From: an uncultured Prevotella sp.
Lineage (GTDB): Bacteria; Bacteroidota; Bacteroidia; Bacteroidales; Bacteroidaceae
NCBI GenBank assembly: GCA_905372445.1
Contig: CAJPPF010000094.1
Coordinates: 1-8,641 of the forward strand
DNA: 8,641 nt
Reading direction: 5' to 3'
The notes under the pieces are model-generated. The model did no database searches. It was given only the letters and a program-made list of their open reading frames with translations, and had not been told where the DNA came from. The translations under genes and the position numbers were made by a program. This document shows positions 1 through 7,215 of the stretch, in pieces (position 1 is the first letter of the stretch; each line of letters begins with the position of its first letter).

Positions 1-15
1 ATATTTATAGTGAGA

Positions 16-1056
16 TTAATCAAGAGGCTCCGTATCTATCAGCTCTACATTGCCGTTTACAGGGTTTAGACGTACAGTTGTAAGAATCTTTCTTCCGAAA
101 AGATTGCTTGAAAGATATTCCAGACGACCGTACTGCGCCACATAGCACTCGAATGCCTTTATAGGGTTGTTGCCTTCGAGAATCGTTGCCTTAACCTTGC
201 CTGGCATGTTTACTGCAATGCTTGGTTCTTCTTTTCCGCGTTTGACATTTGCATCAATTTTAATTTCAGGAATAATGTTCAGGTCGTCTATCACAATATA
301 ATAAGGTGAGCCTGCAAGGTCGTCAGCATCCACAAGCCCGAGTTTCTTCGACAAGCGGAACAGTATTTGCTTGGCTTCACCCTCCTTCTCAGGGACAAAA
401 CGTATTTCCTGTTGTATAGTATCCTTTACCGTGACGCCCTCGAATGTCTGAAGAAGTATTTGCTCCTGACGATTCAGATTCTCAAGCATTATACTCAACT
501 GCTCGCCATCCTTGGGCATATACTCTGCTTCGCCGCGAGAGAGTTCGCTACGTGAAGAGCGTATGTCGTATATCTCACGGGCGGTGAGCTCAGCCATCTT
601 TGCCGTTGAGCCTGCCGTGAGTATCTCCTCGCTCATGAAGTCATGAGGATTAACGGCTTTTGCCTTAGGCGCAGGTTTAAACGCGTCAGGAACAGATATC
701 GGATGCCCTGTGGTATTGATTGCCATAAGTACACCGTTGCGGTCGCGCTGAACATTCAGAACGGTATGTTTCTTGTCGATAGGGATAAAGAAGGCTTTAG
801 CAGAGTCAGGTATCGCGGTCATATACATATTGATGCCTATAATACTATATTCCGTACTTGCTTCTGTTCTTGGACTCTTCTTAAGAAAACGCTCCGAGTA
901 GATTGCATATTCGCCAGGCGAATAGCTGGTTTTCTCAATAAGAATCTGAAATCTCATCTCGGTCTTCGGCAGATAGTATGGCGTACCTTCCGCTTGTGCC
1001 ATTGCTACCGCACCAAGCATTGTCATTGCAAATAAAGTCAGTAATTGCTTCTTCAT
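16..1056 (-). CDS. Secreted DUF4831 family protein
   Basis: 346-residue protein of unknown function. Residues 1-20 or 1-22 form a Sec signal peptide (KK, then a hydrophobic core) with likely cleavage after AMA (18-20) or AQA (20-22); there is no lipobox cysteine, so a soluble periplasmic or secreted protein is expected. The mature start 'YYLPKTEMRFQILIEKTSYSPGEYAIYSERFL' region (27-58) is what I recognise as the DUF4831 opening: a Y-LPKT strand, then a G-x-Y-x-x-Y motif. The family is largely confined to Bacteroidota and has no established function. The gene begins 21 nt after the nnr stop, in the same direction, across an A-rich spacer, so co-transcription with nnr is likely. The stop codon is at 16-18 and the window ends too soon to see a terminator. 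Family call is from pattern memory; the ORF itself is certain. Confidence 0.85.
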   Translation of the reverse strand: MKKQLLTLFAMTMLGAVAMAQAEGTPYYLPKTEMRFQILIEKTSYSPGEYAIYSERFLKKSPRTEASTEYSIIGINMYMTAIPDSAKAFFIPIDKKHTVLNVQRDRNGVLMAINTTGHPISVPDAFKPAPKAKAVNPHDFMSEEILTAGSTAKMAELTAREIYDIRSSRSELSRGEAEYMPKDGEQLSIMLENLNRQEQILLQTFEGVTVKDTIQQEIRFVPEKEGEAKQILFRLSKKLGLVDADDLAGSPYYIVIDDLNIIPEIKIDANVKRGKEEPSIAVNMPGKVKATILEGNNPIKAFECYVAQYGRLEYLSSNLFGRKILTTVRLNPVNGNVELIDTEPLD

Positions 1057-1077
1057 ATTTGTTATTTTGTTTTTCTT

Positions 1078-2598
1078 TTATTGATTCTCTAAAGCGAGGA
1101 ACGCTTTTGGCAGATGCTTGATTATATCAGATGCTATAAGGCTCTCTTCACCTGTCTCCGTTGCTGCCTTGTCGCCCGCCAGACCGTGGATATACATTCC
1201 TAATACGCAGGCGTTACGTCGTGTATATCCTCTTGCCAACAAACCGGTTATGATGCCTGTCAGCACATCTCCTGCCCCGGCTGTAGCCATGCCGGCGTTG
1301 CCTGTAGGGTTTATGATTACCTCACCGTCGGGAGTACACAGTGCGGTGTAGTGTCCCTTCATGACAATGTAGGCTCCTATCCGTTGCGCCATATCCTGTG
1401 CTTTCGCCAGACGGTCATAGCTTCCGTTTGAGGTGTTGCCCATCAGACGGTCGAATTCTGCTGGATGTGGGGTAATGATAAGTTCACGGGGAAGCTGACC
1501 TAACCATGTGCGGTGGTCGGCAAGAATATTCAATGCGTCGGCATCCAAGACTATCGGACACTGCGCCTTGCGAATCTGAGTCATCAGCGCAATGGCTGTT
1601 TCCTCATTGCGTCCAATGCCAGGACCGAAGGCTACAGCCTCGTAGTCGTCGGTATTGACGGCTTCGGCAATATATTCTTCCTCACGGTCTTGCTGTATTA
1701 TAACCTCAGGAACACTTATCTGAAGAATTGTATTGTTGCAATATGGCGTATGTATGGTGGTCTTCCCTGCTCCAGTACGCATGCAGGCTCTTGCTGCAAG
1801 TACAGCCGCTCCTGCCATACCTCTCGAACCTGCGAACAGCAAAGCGTGGCCCATTGTGCCTTTGTGGGCAAAAACAGAGCGTCGGCGCATTAAATTCTTC
1901 ACATCAGACTCTTCAAGCAGATAGTATTGTGTGAGAGTTCTGTTGGCAAACTCCTCAGACAGGTTAATGTCCAACACTTCTATATCGCCGAGAAACGGCT
2001 CGTTGTCTGCAAGATACATTGCGAGCTTCTTCTGCTGCAGGGTTAGCGTAACATCTGCACGAATGATATTCTGGCGGATATTCTCAGTGTTATCCTCAGT
2101 CATTAGTCCTGACGGCATATCAATGCTTACAATCGTTGCCTGTGAGGAATTGATATACTTAACTACAGCTGCGAAGCCTCCTGAAAGCGGTTTTTTCAGT
2201 CCGGAGCCAAACAAACCGTCCACTACTATGGTGTGCTCGCCGAGCTGCGGAGGTTCGAAATTAAGTGTCACCTCTACGAACTTCTTCACATGCTTTGTCT
2301 CATGAAGCCTGCGCATATTACGCTGGCATTCATCGGAAAGCTTGTTAGATGTGTTGAAAAGATATGTCTCAACGCTGTATCCGTGTTCAGTAAGCATACG
2401 TGCCACAGCAAGTGCATCGCCTCCGTTGTTTCCCGGTCCGGCAAAAATGACAAAAGGATGAGACGCGTCCCAACGGTTCTTTATGGCATCTGTCAAAGCC
2501 TTAGCTGCGCGCTCCATCAAATCTATGGGGCGAATAGGCTCGTGCTCCATTGTGTATGTGTCCCACTCGTGTATTTGTTTTCCTGTGAAAATCTTCAT
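1078..2598 (-). CDS. nnr: Bifunctional NAD(P)H-hydrate epimerase / ADP-dependent NAD(P)H-hydrate dehydratase
   Basis: 506-residue cytosolic metabolite-repair enzyme. The N-terminal YjeF_N domain (about 1-220) interconverts R and S epimers of NADHX/NADPHX; the C-terminal ribokinase-like domain (about 235-500) dehydrates S-NAD(P)HX back to NAD(P)H using ADP. Visible epimerase motifs are GPGNNGGD (54-61), VDGLFGSGL (126-134) and DMPSGL (160-165). Visible dehydratase motifs are HKGTMGH (245-251), GPGIGR (325-330), DADALN (352-357), HPAEFDRL (378-385), MKGH (413-416) and NAGMATAGAGDVLTG (434-448), with the likely catalytic Asp at 444. The glycine-rich loop reads TAGAGD where many homologs have TGGTGD, a small change that keeps the Asp. 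Length fits the fused family. It heads a leftward unit with the DUF4831 gene and is divergent from hpt. Confidence 0.97.
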   Translation of the reverse strand: MKIFTGKQIHEWDTYTMEHEPIRPIDLMERAAKALTDAIKNRWDASHPFVIFAGPGNNGGDALAVARMLTEHGYSVETYLFNTSNKLSDECQRNMRRLHETKHVKKFVEVTLNFEPPQLGEHTIVVDGLFGSGLKKPLSGGFAAVVKYINSSQATIVSIDMPSGLMTEDNTENIRQNIIRADVTLTLQQKKLAMYLADNEPFLGDIEVLDINLSEEFANRTLTQYYLLEESDVKNLMRRRSVFAHKGTMGHALLFAGSRGMAGAAVLAARACMRTGAGKTTIHTPYCNNTILQISVPEVIIQQDREEEYIAEAVNTDDYEAVAFGPGIGRNEETAIALMTQIRKAQCPIVLDADALNILADHRTWLGQLPRELIITPHPAEFDRLMGNTSNGSYDRLAKAQDMAQRIGAYIVMKGHYTALCTPDGEVIINPTGNAGMATAGAGDVLTGIITGLLARGYTRRNACVLGMYIHGLAGDKAATETGEESLIASDIIKHLPKAFLALENQ

Positions 2599-2640
2599 TA
2601 TTTGAGAGCGTTAAGAGAATAACACATTGTTCTTCACATG

Positions 2641-2648
2641 CAAAAATA
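2641..2648 (-). promoter_or_regulatory. Putative -7 element of the nnr promoter
   Basis: Read on the minus strand this is TATTTTTG, a full match to the Bacteroidota primary-sigma -7 consensus TAnnTTTG. It ends 42 nt upstream of the nnr ATG, which would give a leader of roughly 35 nt. No convincing TTTG -33 box stands 19-21 nt further upstream, so the call rests on the -7 match and its position. Confidence 0.5.
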
Positions 2649-2692
2649 CAAAATAATTGTCTATCAGTGTAGGGAAATCGCTATTTTTTTAG

Positions 2693-2700
2693 TAATTTTG
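2693..2700 (+). promoter_or_regulatory. Putative -7 element of the hpt promoter
   Basis: TAATTTTG is a full match to the Bacteroidota -7 consensus TAnnTTTG. It lies 22 nt upstream of the hpt ATG, so the leader would be only about 15 nt. A clear TTTG -33 box is not visible. Together with the minus-strand match at 2641-2648 it suggests back-to-back promoters whose -7 elements are 44 bp apart. Confidence 0.55.
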
Positions 2701-2722
2701 CCCTAAAATATTCCTTGACCAT

Positions 2723-3262
2723 ATGAATAAGGTGAAAATTAAAGACAAGACCTTTGAGATAATGATGCCGGAAGCCGTCATTCTTGCAGAGATTGATAAG
2801 GTCGCCAAACGTATAAATGAGGACATGAAGGATAAGAACCCTATATTCCTCGCAGTGCTTAATGGTTCATTCATGTTTGCTTCCGATTTGATGAAACGAG
2901 TGACTATTCCTTGTGAGATCAGCTTCGTGAAGCTGGCATCATATCAGGGCACCACATCTTCAGGAAAGGTGAAGGAGGTGATTGGTATCAATGAGGACCT
3001 GTCAGGACGAACGGTGATAATAGTGGAAGACATCATCGAGAGTGGTCTTACTATTAAGCAGATGAAAGAGAGCCTTGGCACACGTAATCCTGCTGAGGTG
3101 CATATCTGTTCGTTGTTCGTCAAGCCTGACAGACTGCAGATACCTGTGGATATCGACTATGGGGTAATTAACATTGGCAACAAATTCATTCTCGGATATG
3201 GCCTTGACTACGATCAGCAAGGACGTAATCTCAGAGATCTTTATGTCCTCTCTGAGGAATAG
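2723..3262 (+). CDS. hpt: Hypoxanthine phosphoribosyltransferase
   Basis: 179-residue type I phosphoribosyltransferase that makes IMP (and often GMP) from hypoxanthine or guanine and PRPP; cytosolic purine salvage. Visible motifs are the LNGSF loop (46-50), the flexible-loop SYQG (73-76), the PRPP-binding segment VIIVEDIIESGLT (98-110) and the C-terminal base-binding and metal region FILGYGLDYD (155-164). The PRPP loop has I-E-S-G where many relatives have V-D-T-G; the two acidic residues E102/D103 are kept, so activity is expected. Length is normal. The ATG at 2723 sits just downstream of a TAnnTTTG promoter match and the N-terminus begins typically for the family. A 91-nt gap with another promoter match separates it from adk, so the two may be read together or separately. 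Confidence 0.96.
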   Translation: MNKVKIKDKTFEIMMPEAVILAEIDKVAKRINEDMKDKNPIFLAVLNGSFMFASDLMKRVTIPCEISFVKLASYQGTTSSGKVKEVIGINEDLSGRTVIIVEDIIESGLTIKQMKESLGTRNPAEVHICSLFVKPDRLQIPVDIDYGVINIGNKFILGYGLDYDQQGRNLRDLYVLSEE

Positions 3263-3282
3263 TGACGTCAGTATAGCCACGT

Positions 3283-3290
3283 TACATTTG
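3283..3290 (+). promoter_or_regulatory. Putative -7 element of an adk-obg-pgeF promoter
   Basis: TACATTTG matches TAnnTTTG fully and lies 63 nt before the adk ATG, in the only sizeable gap between hpt and the downstream cluster. This would give adk an mRNA leader of about 55 nt containing the hairpin at 3313-3334. No good -33 TTTG is seen. Confidence 0.45.
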
Positions 3291-3312
3291 CTCATTATTA
3301 ATTAGTGAATAA

Positions 3313-3334
3313 ATACTACCGGCAATGGTGGTAT
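3313..3334 (+). other. Hairpin in the adk leader
   Basis: ATACTACC (3313-3320) pairs with GGTGGTAT (3327-3334) around a 6-nt loop GGCAAT: eight pairs including one T-G wobble. It is followed by A-rich sequence, not a T-run, so it does not look like an intrinsic terminator. It ends 19 nt before the adk start codon. The role is unknown: transcript stability, leader control, or chance. Confidence 0.4.
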
Positions 3335-3353
3335 AAACAACAAAATAAAAGCG

Positions 3354-3935
3354 ATGAAGAATATTATTATTTTCGGTGCTCCCGGTTCAGGTAAGGGTAC
3401 CTACAGTGATGCTATCTTAAAGAAGTACAATATGGGGCATATCTCTACAGGCGATGTGCTTCGCGGTGAAATCAAGAACGGAACAGAGCTTGGCAAGATT
3501 GCTAAGGGTTATATAGACAACGGTCAGCTTATCCCTGATGAGCTGATGATCGACATACTCGCTTCTAATTACGACCGCTTCCCTGCTGGTCAAGGCGTTA
3601 TATTCGATGGTTTCCCACGTACCATTCCTCAGGCAGAGGCACTTAAGAAGATGCTTTCAGAGCGCGGAGATGACATGGGCGTTATGATTGAACTTGTCGT
3701 TGAAGAGGAAGAACTCATGCGTCGTCTTCTTAACCGTGCCATTGAGCAGGGGCGTGCCGATGACAACGAAGTGACAATAAAGAAGCGTTTCGATGTCTAC
3801 CAGAACCAGACCCTACCTCTTTCAGAGTGGTTCGAGAAAGAAGGTATCCGCACTGTCTTCCGTTGGATTGACCTCCCTGAGAAGGACGACATGGCAAATG
3901 CCATCTTCGAATTCATTGATAAGGTGAATGCATAA
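3354..3935 (+). CDS. adk: Adenylate kinase
   Basis: 193-residue cytosolic nucleotide kinase (ATP + AMP to 2 ADP). The P-loop is GAPGSGKGT (8-16), the AMP-binding segment ISTGD (30-34), and the FDGFPRT motif is at 84-90. The LID region (about 127-146, including GRADDN) is short and has none of the four zinc-binding cysteines or the long insert found in the roughly 215-residue Adk type, so this is the short-LID form. The ATG follows an A-rich leader without a Shine-Dalgarno sequence and places the P-loop at the usual residue 8. It is separated from obg by 26 nt and probably shares its transcript. Confidence 0.97.
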   Translation: MKNIIIFGAPGSGKGTYSDAILKKYNMGHISTGDVLRGEIKNGTELGKIAKGYIDNGQLIPDELMIDILASNYDRFPAGQGVIFDGFPRTIPQAEALKKMLSERGDDMGVMIELVVEEEELMRRLLNRAIEQGRADDNEVTIKKRFDVYQNQTLPLSEWFEKEGIRTVFRWIDLPEKDDMANAIFEFIDKVNA

Positions 3936-3961
3936 CAAAGTCTAAATACAACATACAAGTA

Positions 3962-5137
3962 ATGCCGGAAAGCAATTTCATCGACTATGTGAAGATTCTA
4001 TGCCGCTCAGGAAAGGGTGGTAAGGGAAGTATGCACCTTCGTCACGTGAAGTATCAGCCTAATGGAGGTCCTGATGGTGGCGATGGCGGTAAAGGTGGCA
4101 GCATCTATCTGCGTGCAAACCACAACTACTGGACCTTGCTCCATCTGAAGTATCAGCGTCATATCTTCGCTGAACACGGTGGAAATGGTGGTCGTGACAA
4201 ATGCCATGGCACTGACGGAAAGGATATTTATATTGATGTCCCGCCGGGTACTGTGGCTTACGATGCAGAGACGGGCAAGTTCGTCTGCGACGTTCGCGAC
4301 GACGGTCAGTGTGTGATGCTGCTCAAAGGAGGTAGAGGCGGACTGGGAAATTTCCAGTTCCGTACATCAACCAATCAGGCTCCACGCTATGCCCAACCGG
4401 GCGAACCAATGCAGGAGATGACTATTATCCTGGAGTTAAAGCTTCTGGCTGATGTTGGTCTTGTGGGCTTTCCTAACGCAGGAAAGTCTACTCTTCTAAG
4501 CAGTGTTTCCAATGCTCGTCCTAAGATAGCTAACTATCCATTTACAACAATGGAACCTTCATTGGGTATTGTCGGCTATCGTGATGAACAATCATTCGTA
4601 ATGGCAGACATACCTGGCATCATTGAAGGTGCTTCAGAGGGCAAAGGACTGGGATTGCGATTCCTCCGTCATATTGAACGCAATTCCCTGCTACTGTTCA
4701 TGGTGCCTGGTGACACCGACGATATCAAACACGAATATGAAATACTGCTTAACGAACTAAGACGGTTCAACCCTGATATGCTCGATAAGCACCGTGTCCT
4801 CGCAGTGACGAAATGCGACCTTCTTGATGAGGAGCTCGTTGAGATGCTCCGCGAGACACTGCCCGATGATCTGCCTTGTGTGTTTATCTCAAGTGTTACG
4901 GGAAAGGGTCTTGAGGAACTGAAGGATGTATTATGGACAGAACTCAACAAGGAGAGCAACAAGATGCAGGGCGCTATCGACGAGCAACTTCTTGTACACA
5001 AGGATAAGGACATATCGCGTTTTGCCAAGGAAATGGCTGACGAGGGAGAGGACGAGATAATCTTTATCGAAGAAGCAGATATCGAAGACCTCGATGATAT
5101 AGAGTATGTCGACGACATAGAGGCTATTGATGAGTAA
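3962..5137 (+). CDS. obgE: Obg family GTPase (ObgE/CgtA)
   Basis: 391-residue essential-type GTPase linked in other bacteria to 50S ribosome assembly and the stringent response. The glycine-rich Obg fold spans about 1-160 (GGPDGGDGGKGG at 35-46). The G domain shows G1 GFPNAGKST (169-177), G2 PFTT (193-196), G3 DIPG (216-219), G4 TKCD (283-286, Thr in place of the classical Asn) and G5 SSVTGKG (310-316). The last 33 residues (359-391) hold 18 Asp/Glu and replace the OCT domain of Gram-positive Obg; acidic tails are common in proteobacterial and Bacteroidota Obg. The stop overlaps the pgeF start by 8 nt, pointing to translational coupling. Confidence 0.97.
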   Translation: MPESNFIDYVKILCRSGKGGKGSMHLRHVKYQPNGGPDGGDGGKGGSIYLRANHNYWTLLHLKYQRHIFAEHGGNGGRDKCHGTDGKDIYIDVPPGTVAYDAETGKFVCDVRDDGQCVMLLKGGRGGLGNFQFRTSTNQAPRYAQPGEPMQEMTIILELKLLADVGLVGFPNAGKSTLLSSVSNARPKIANYPFTTMEPSLGIVGYRDEQSFVMADIPGIIEGASEGKGLGLRFLRHIERNSLLLFMVPGDTDDIKHEYEILLNELRRFNPDMLDKHRVLAVTKCDLLDEELVEMLRETLPDDLPCVFISSVTGKGLEELKDVLWTELNKESNKMQGAIDEQLLVHKDKDISRFAKEMADEGEDEIIFIEEADIEDLDDIEYVDDIEAIDE

Positions 5138-5921
5138 TACACTCGAATATACACAATTCGGTCCGGCGGTGCGTGCGTTTACCACACGCCGCACCCTTGG
5201 TCGCAATCGTGAGCGTCTCGCAGAAATGCTTTCCATCGAACCGGAGCGTGTCATCATTCCTCATCAGACACATCATGATAAGACGAAGATCATATCACCT
5301 AATGTTATTGTCATGAGTACTGCCGATAGGAAGGATTATCTGGAGGGCGTTGATGCAGTGATAACCGATATCCCAGGCATACTAATCGGTGTAAGTACAG
5401 CCGACTGCATACCGGTGCTTCTCTACGACGAGGCACATAAAGCAGTAGCCGCCATACACGCCGGATGGCGAGGAACGGTGGCACGTATAGTACAAAAGAC
5501 CCTACGTCTGATGTCAGACACCTACTCCACTGTGCCGTCAAATGTCAAAGCTGTTATTGGTCCGGGCATAAGTCTGAAGAATTTTGAAGTCGGCGACGAA
5601 GTATATACAGCCTTTGCCGAGGAAGGGTTCCCCATGGAGCGCATATCGCGGCTGTACAAGAAATGGCATATCGACCTGCCGCTGTGTAACAAGCTCCTCT
5701 TAGTCGAAGCAGGCATTAAACCTGAGAATGTTCATATAGAACAGATATGCACTTATGATAATAACGACCAGTTCTTCTCCGCTCGCATGGAGCAGAAAGG
5801 AAAAGAGAAATGTGGCAGGAACTTCAATGCCATTATGATAAATGATGATAATGACTATAACCAGAATCAAAACATTACTGTTGCTGCTCATCGTGACGAT
5901 GACAGTATGGGCAGACAATAA
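5130..5921 (+). CDS. pgeF: PgeF/YfiH family protein (peptidoglycan editing factor, laccase-domain fold)
   Basis: 263 residues from the ATG at 5130. A TTG three bases upstream is in frame, but the ATG is preferred: it has an AGAGG at 5119-5123 six bases before it and gives an ATGAGTAA overlap with obg. The E. coli homolog edits peptidoglycan precursors by acting on UDP-MurNAc-L-Ser; older annotations call the family polyphenol oxidase. The expected metal/active-site trio is visible: H48 (in HQTH), C93 (in TADCIP) and H110 (in IHAGWRG). Also present are GPGI (144-147) and the C-terminal FFSAR (215-219). The core seems to end at about residue 237 (NAIMI); the remaining 26 residues, Asp/Asn/Gln-rich and unlike the family, are encoded inside the start of the next gene in another frame. 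Cytosolic; no signal peptide. Confidence 0.93.
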   Translation: MSNTLEYTQFGPAVRAFTTRRTLGRNRERLAEMLSIEPERVIIPHQTHHDKTKIISPNVIVMSTADRKDYLEGVDAVITDIPGILIGVSTADCIPVLLYDEAHKAVAAIHAGWRGTVARIVQKTLRLMSDTYSTVPSNVKAVIGPGISLKNFEVGDEVYTAFAEEGFPMERISRLYKKWHIDLPLCNKLLLVEAGIKPENVHIEQICTYDNNDQFFSARMEQKGKEKCGRNFNAIMINDDNDYNQNQNITVAAHRDDDSMGRQ

Positions 5922-6966
5922 CAACTTCACTGCGGCAGAACGTCAGCAGGTGAGCATTGCTACTCCGGGGCTTTTCGAACGTAGCGATGCTTTCGAGATT
6001 AACCTTACGGACTATACCTCAACGACCTATTCCTTCCCACTTCCTGTGGGCAAGGCTATGATAGCAAAGAACAACTCCTCTCTGGAGATAACAACAAAGA
6101 AAGGCGATGCCGTGAAAGCGATGTTCGAGGGCAATGTGCGTCTATCTTATAAACATCCTGAATTTGGAAATATCATTGTCGTGCGTCACGACAACGGTCT
6201 TGAGACTGTCTATGGCGATAATGCGCAGAACCTCGTGAAAGTAGGCGACCATGTCAAAGCCGGTCAGACCATTGCCATTGTGGGTGGAATGGGGCAAGAC
6301 TCCTATTGTCTTTTCTCTATCATGGTTAACGGGCGTCGCATCAATCCAGAGACCATTCTCGAACTCAACAGTCACAAACTGCGTCCTTTGACACTGAAAG
6401 TCCGTAAGAAAGGCGACCGTATTCAGGTATCGACCATTCGTCATAGCGATAAGAACGAACTTATGGCATATACTGACGACGATCCGTTTGCCAAATCTTC
6501 ATCAGTCATTATTAATATGTGTGACATCCCGGAAGGCCGTTGGTCATATCCCCTGCCGGGATGCAAGGTTATAAGCCCCTATGGCGGACGTCGCAACCAC
6601 AGCGGAGTAGATCTGAAGACCTGCCCTAATGATAAGATTCTCGCATGTTTCGACGGCGAGGTCATTCGCTCCGGCGTCTTCTCTGGCTATGGCAACTGTA
6701 TCGATATACAGCACGCTAACGGCATACGCACACGCTATGGTCATCAGTCGAAGAATCTCGTTAAGGTTGGCGACAAGGTAAAGGCTGGACAAACTATTGG
6801 TCTTGTTGGGCGCACTGGACGTGCTACAACGGAGCATCTGCATTTCGAACTCTACTGTGGAGGGCGTCGCTATGACCCGGCACGTTTCTTTGACCACGTC
6901 AATCATAAGCTGAAAGCTCAGAAAGTAAAATTGACCAAGTCATCAGGTATGACGGTACTCAAATAA
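5842..6966 (+). CDS. Secreted M23 (LytM-type) peptidase with two tandem domains, the first degenerate
   Basis: 374-residue exported peptidoglycan endopeptidase candidate. Residues 1-24 are a signal peptide (hydrophobic LLLLLIV at 12-18) with likely cleavage after VWA (22-24). Domain 1 (about 61-172) has the M23 beta-fold pattern, including NLVKVGDHVKAGQTIAIVG (130-148), but none of the metal or catalytic residues. Domain 2 (about 234-349) is intact: H253 and D257 in NHSGVD, H301 in YGH, and H332/H334 in EHLHFE. Start choice: ATG at 5842, 5845 or 5851 all keep the signal peptide; later starts would lose it. The first 80 bp overlap the end of pgeF in a different frame. The pairing with PgeF suggests linked cell-wall roles, and the overlap suggests coupled translation. 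The cleaved bond cannot be told from sequence. Confidence 0.93.
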   Translation: MMIMTITRIKTLLLLLIVTMTVWADNNNFTAAERQQVSIATPGLFERSDAFEINLTDYTSTTYSFPLPVGKAMIAKNNSSLEITTKKGDAVKAMFEGNVRLSYKHPEFGNIIVVRHDNGLETVYGDNAQNLVKVGDHVKAGQTIAIVGGMGQDSYCLFSIMVNGRRINPETILELNSHKLRPLTLKVRKKGDRIQVSTIRHSDKNELMAYTDDDPFAKSSSVIINMCDIPEGRWSYPLPGCKVISPYGGRRNHSGVDLKTCPNDKILACFDGEVIRSGVFSGYGNCIDIQHANGIRTRYGHQSKNLVKVGDKVKAGQTIGLVGRTGRATTEHLHFELYCGGRRYDPARFFDHVNHKLKAQKVKLTKSSGMTVLK

Positions 6967-6974
6967 ACAACACT

Positions 6975-7163
6975 ATGGATGATTTCGAGAATATTCTTGT
7001 ACGTGGAATAAACTTCGGCAAGGGTGGCGATAAAAAAGACCCTGACGAAGGAAAGGTAAAGACAAAAGCAAAGAAGAAGAAGTATATCACCGGTGCCCAT
7101 GGTTCTGGGTCGGCACGCCAGAAAGCCAAATATCGTGAGCAGCGTGCCAAGCGACATAAGTAA
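6975..7163 (+). CDS. Small basic hypothetical protein
   Basis: 62 residues, not recognised. It begins 8 nt after the M23 stop, so it is probably the next gene of the same transcript. Its N-terminal third is mixed and mildly acidic (MDDFENILVR), the middle is lysine-rich (KVKTKAKKKKY, 27-37), and the end is strongly basic (ARQKAKYREQRAKRHK, 47-62). I count 19 Lys/Arg against 8 Asp/Glu. No signal peptide, membrane segment or cysteine is present. Such composition suits nucleic-acid or ribosome contact, but that is inference only. A second short gene follows after 52 nt. Confidence 0.7.
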   Translation: MDDFENILVRGINFGKGGDKKDPDEGKVKTKAKKKKYITGAHGSGSARQKAKYREQRAKRHK

Positions 7164-7167
7164 TCGG

Positions 7168-7200
7168 CTTGTACGAGATATGTAGTGACGGATAATTTTT
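7168..7200 (+). promoter_or_regulatory. Weak candidate promoter before the 58-residue gene
   Basis: CTTG (7168-7171, three of four for the -33 TTTG) and TAATTTTT (7193-7200, seven of eight bases scored leniently against TAnnTTTG) are separated by 21 nt, and the second ends 15 nt before the ATG at 7216. This is an imperfect match in AT-rich sequence; the gene may instead be read from upstream. Confidence 0.3.
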
Positions 7201-7215
7201 ATATCTTACATTTAT

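Noticed and set aside
102..1060. DUF4831 protein as a lipoprotein
   Set aside because: The signal peptide has no cysteine at the cleavage region; AMA/AQA suits signal peptidase I.
1931..2622. Plus-strand open frames of about 125 codons within nnr
   Set aside because: They lie wholly or mostly antisense to a well-conserved enzyme gene, and carry no recognisable motifs.
5127..5129. TTG as the pgeF start
   Set aside because: The adjacent ATG at 5130 is a stronger start with suitable spacing from AGAGG at 5119-5123; the difference is a single residue.
4669..5154. Minus-strand open frame of 161 codons, very rich in serine
   Set aside because: It is the antisense of obg; the serine-rich look comes from reading the complement of Asp/Glu-rich codons of the G-domain end and acidic tail.
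6142..6906. Minus-strand open frames opposite the M23 gene
   Set aside because: Antisense shadows of a gene with clear catalytic motifs on the plus strand.
6959..7157. Minus-strand hydrophobic open frames opposite the small basic gene
   Set aside because: Hydrophobic and Phe/Leu-rich only because they complement Lys-rich codons (AAG, AAA); the plus frame has better operon spacing.
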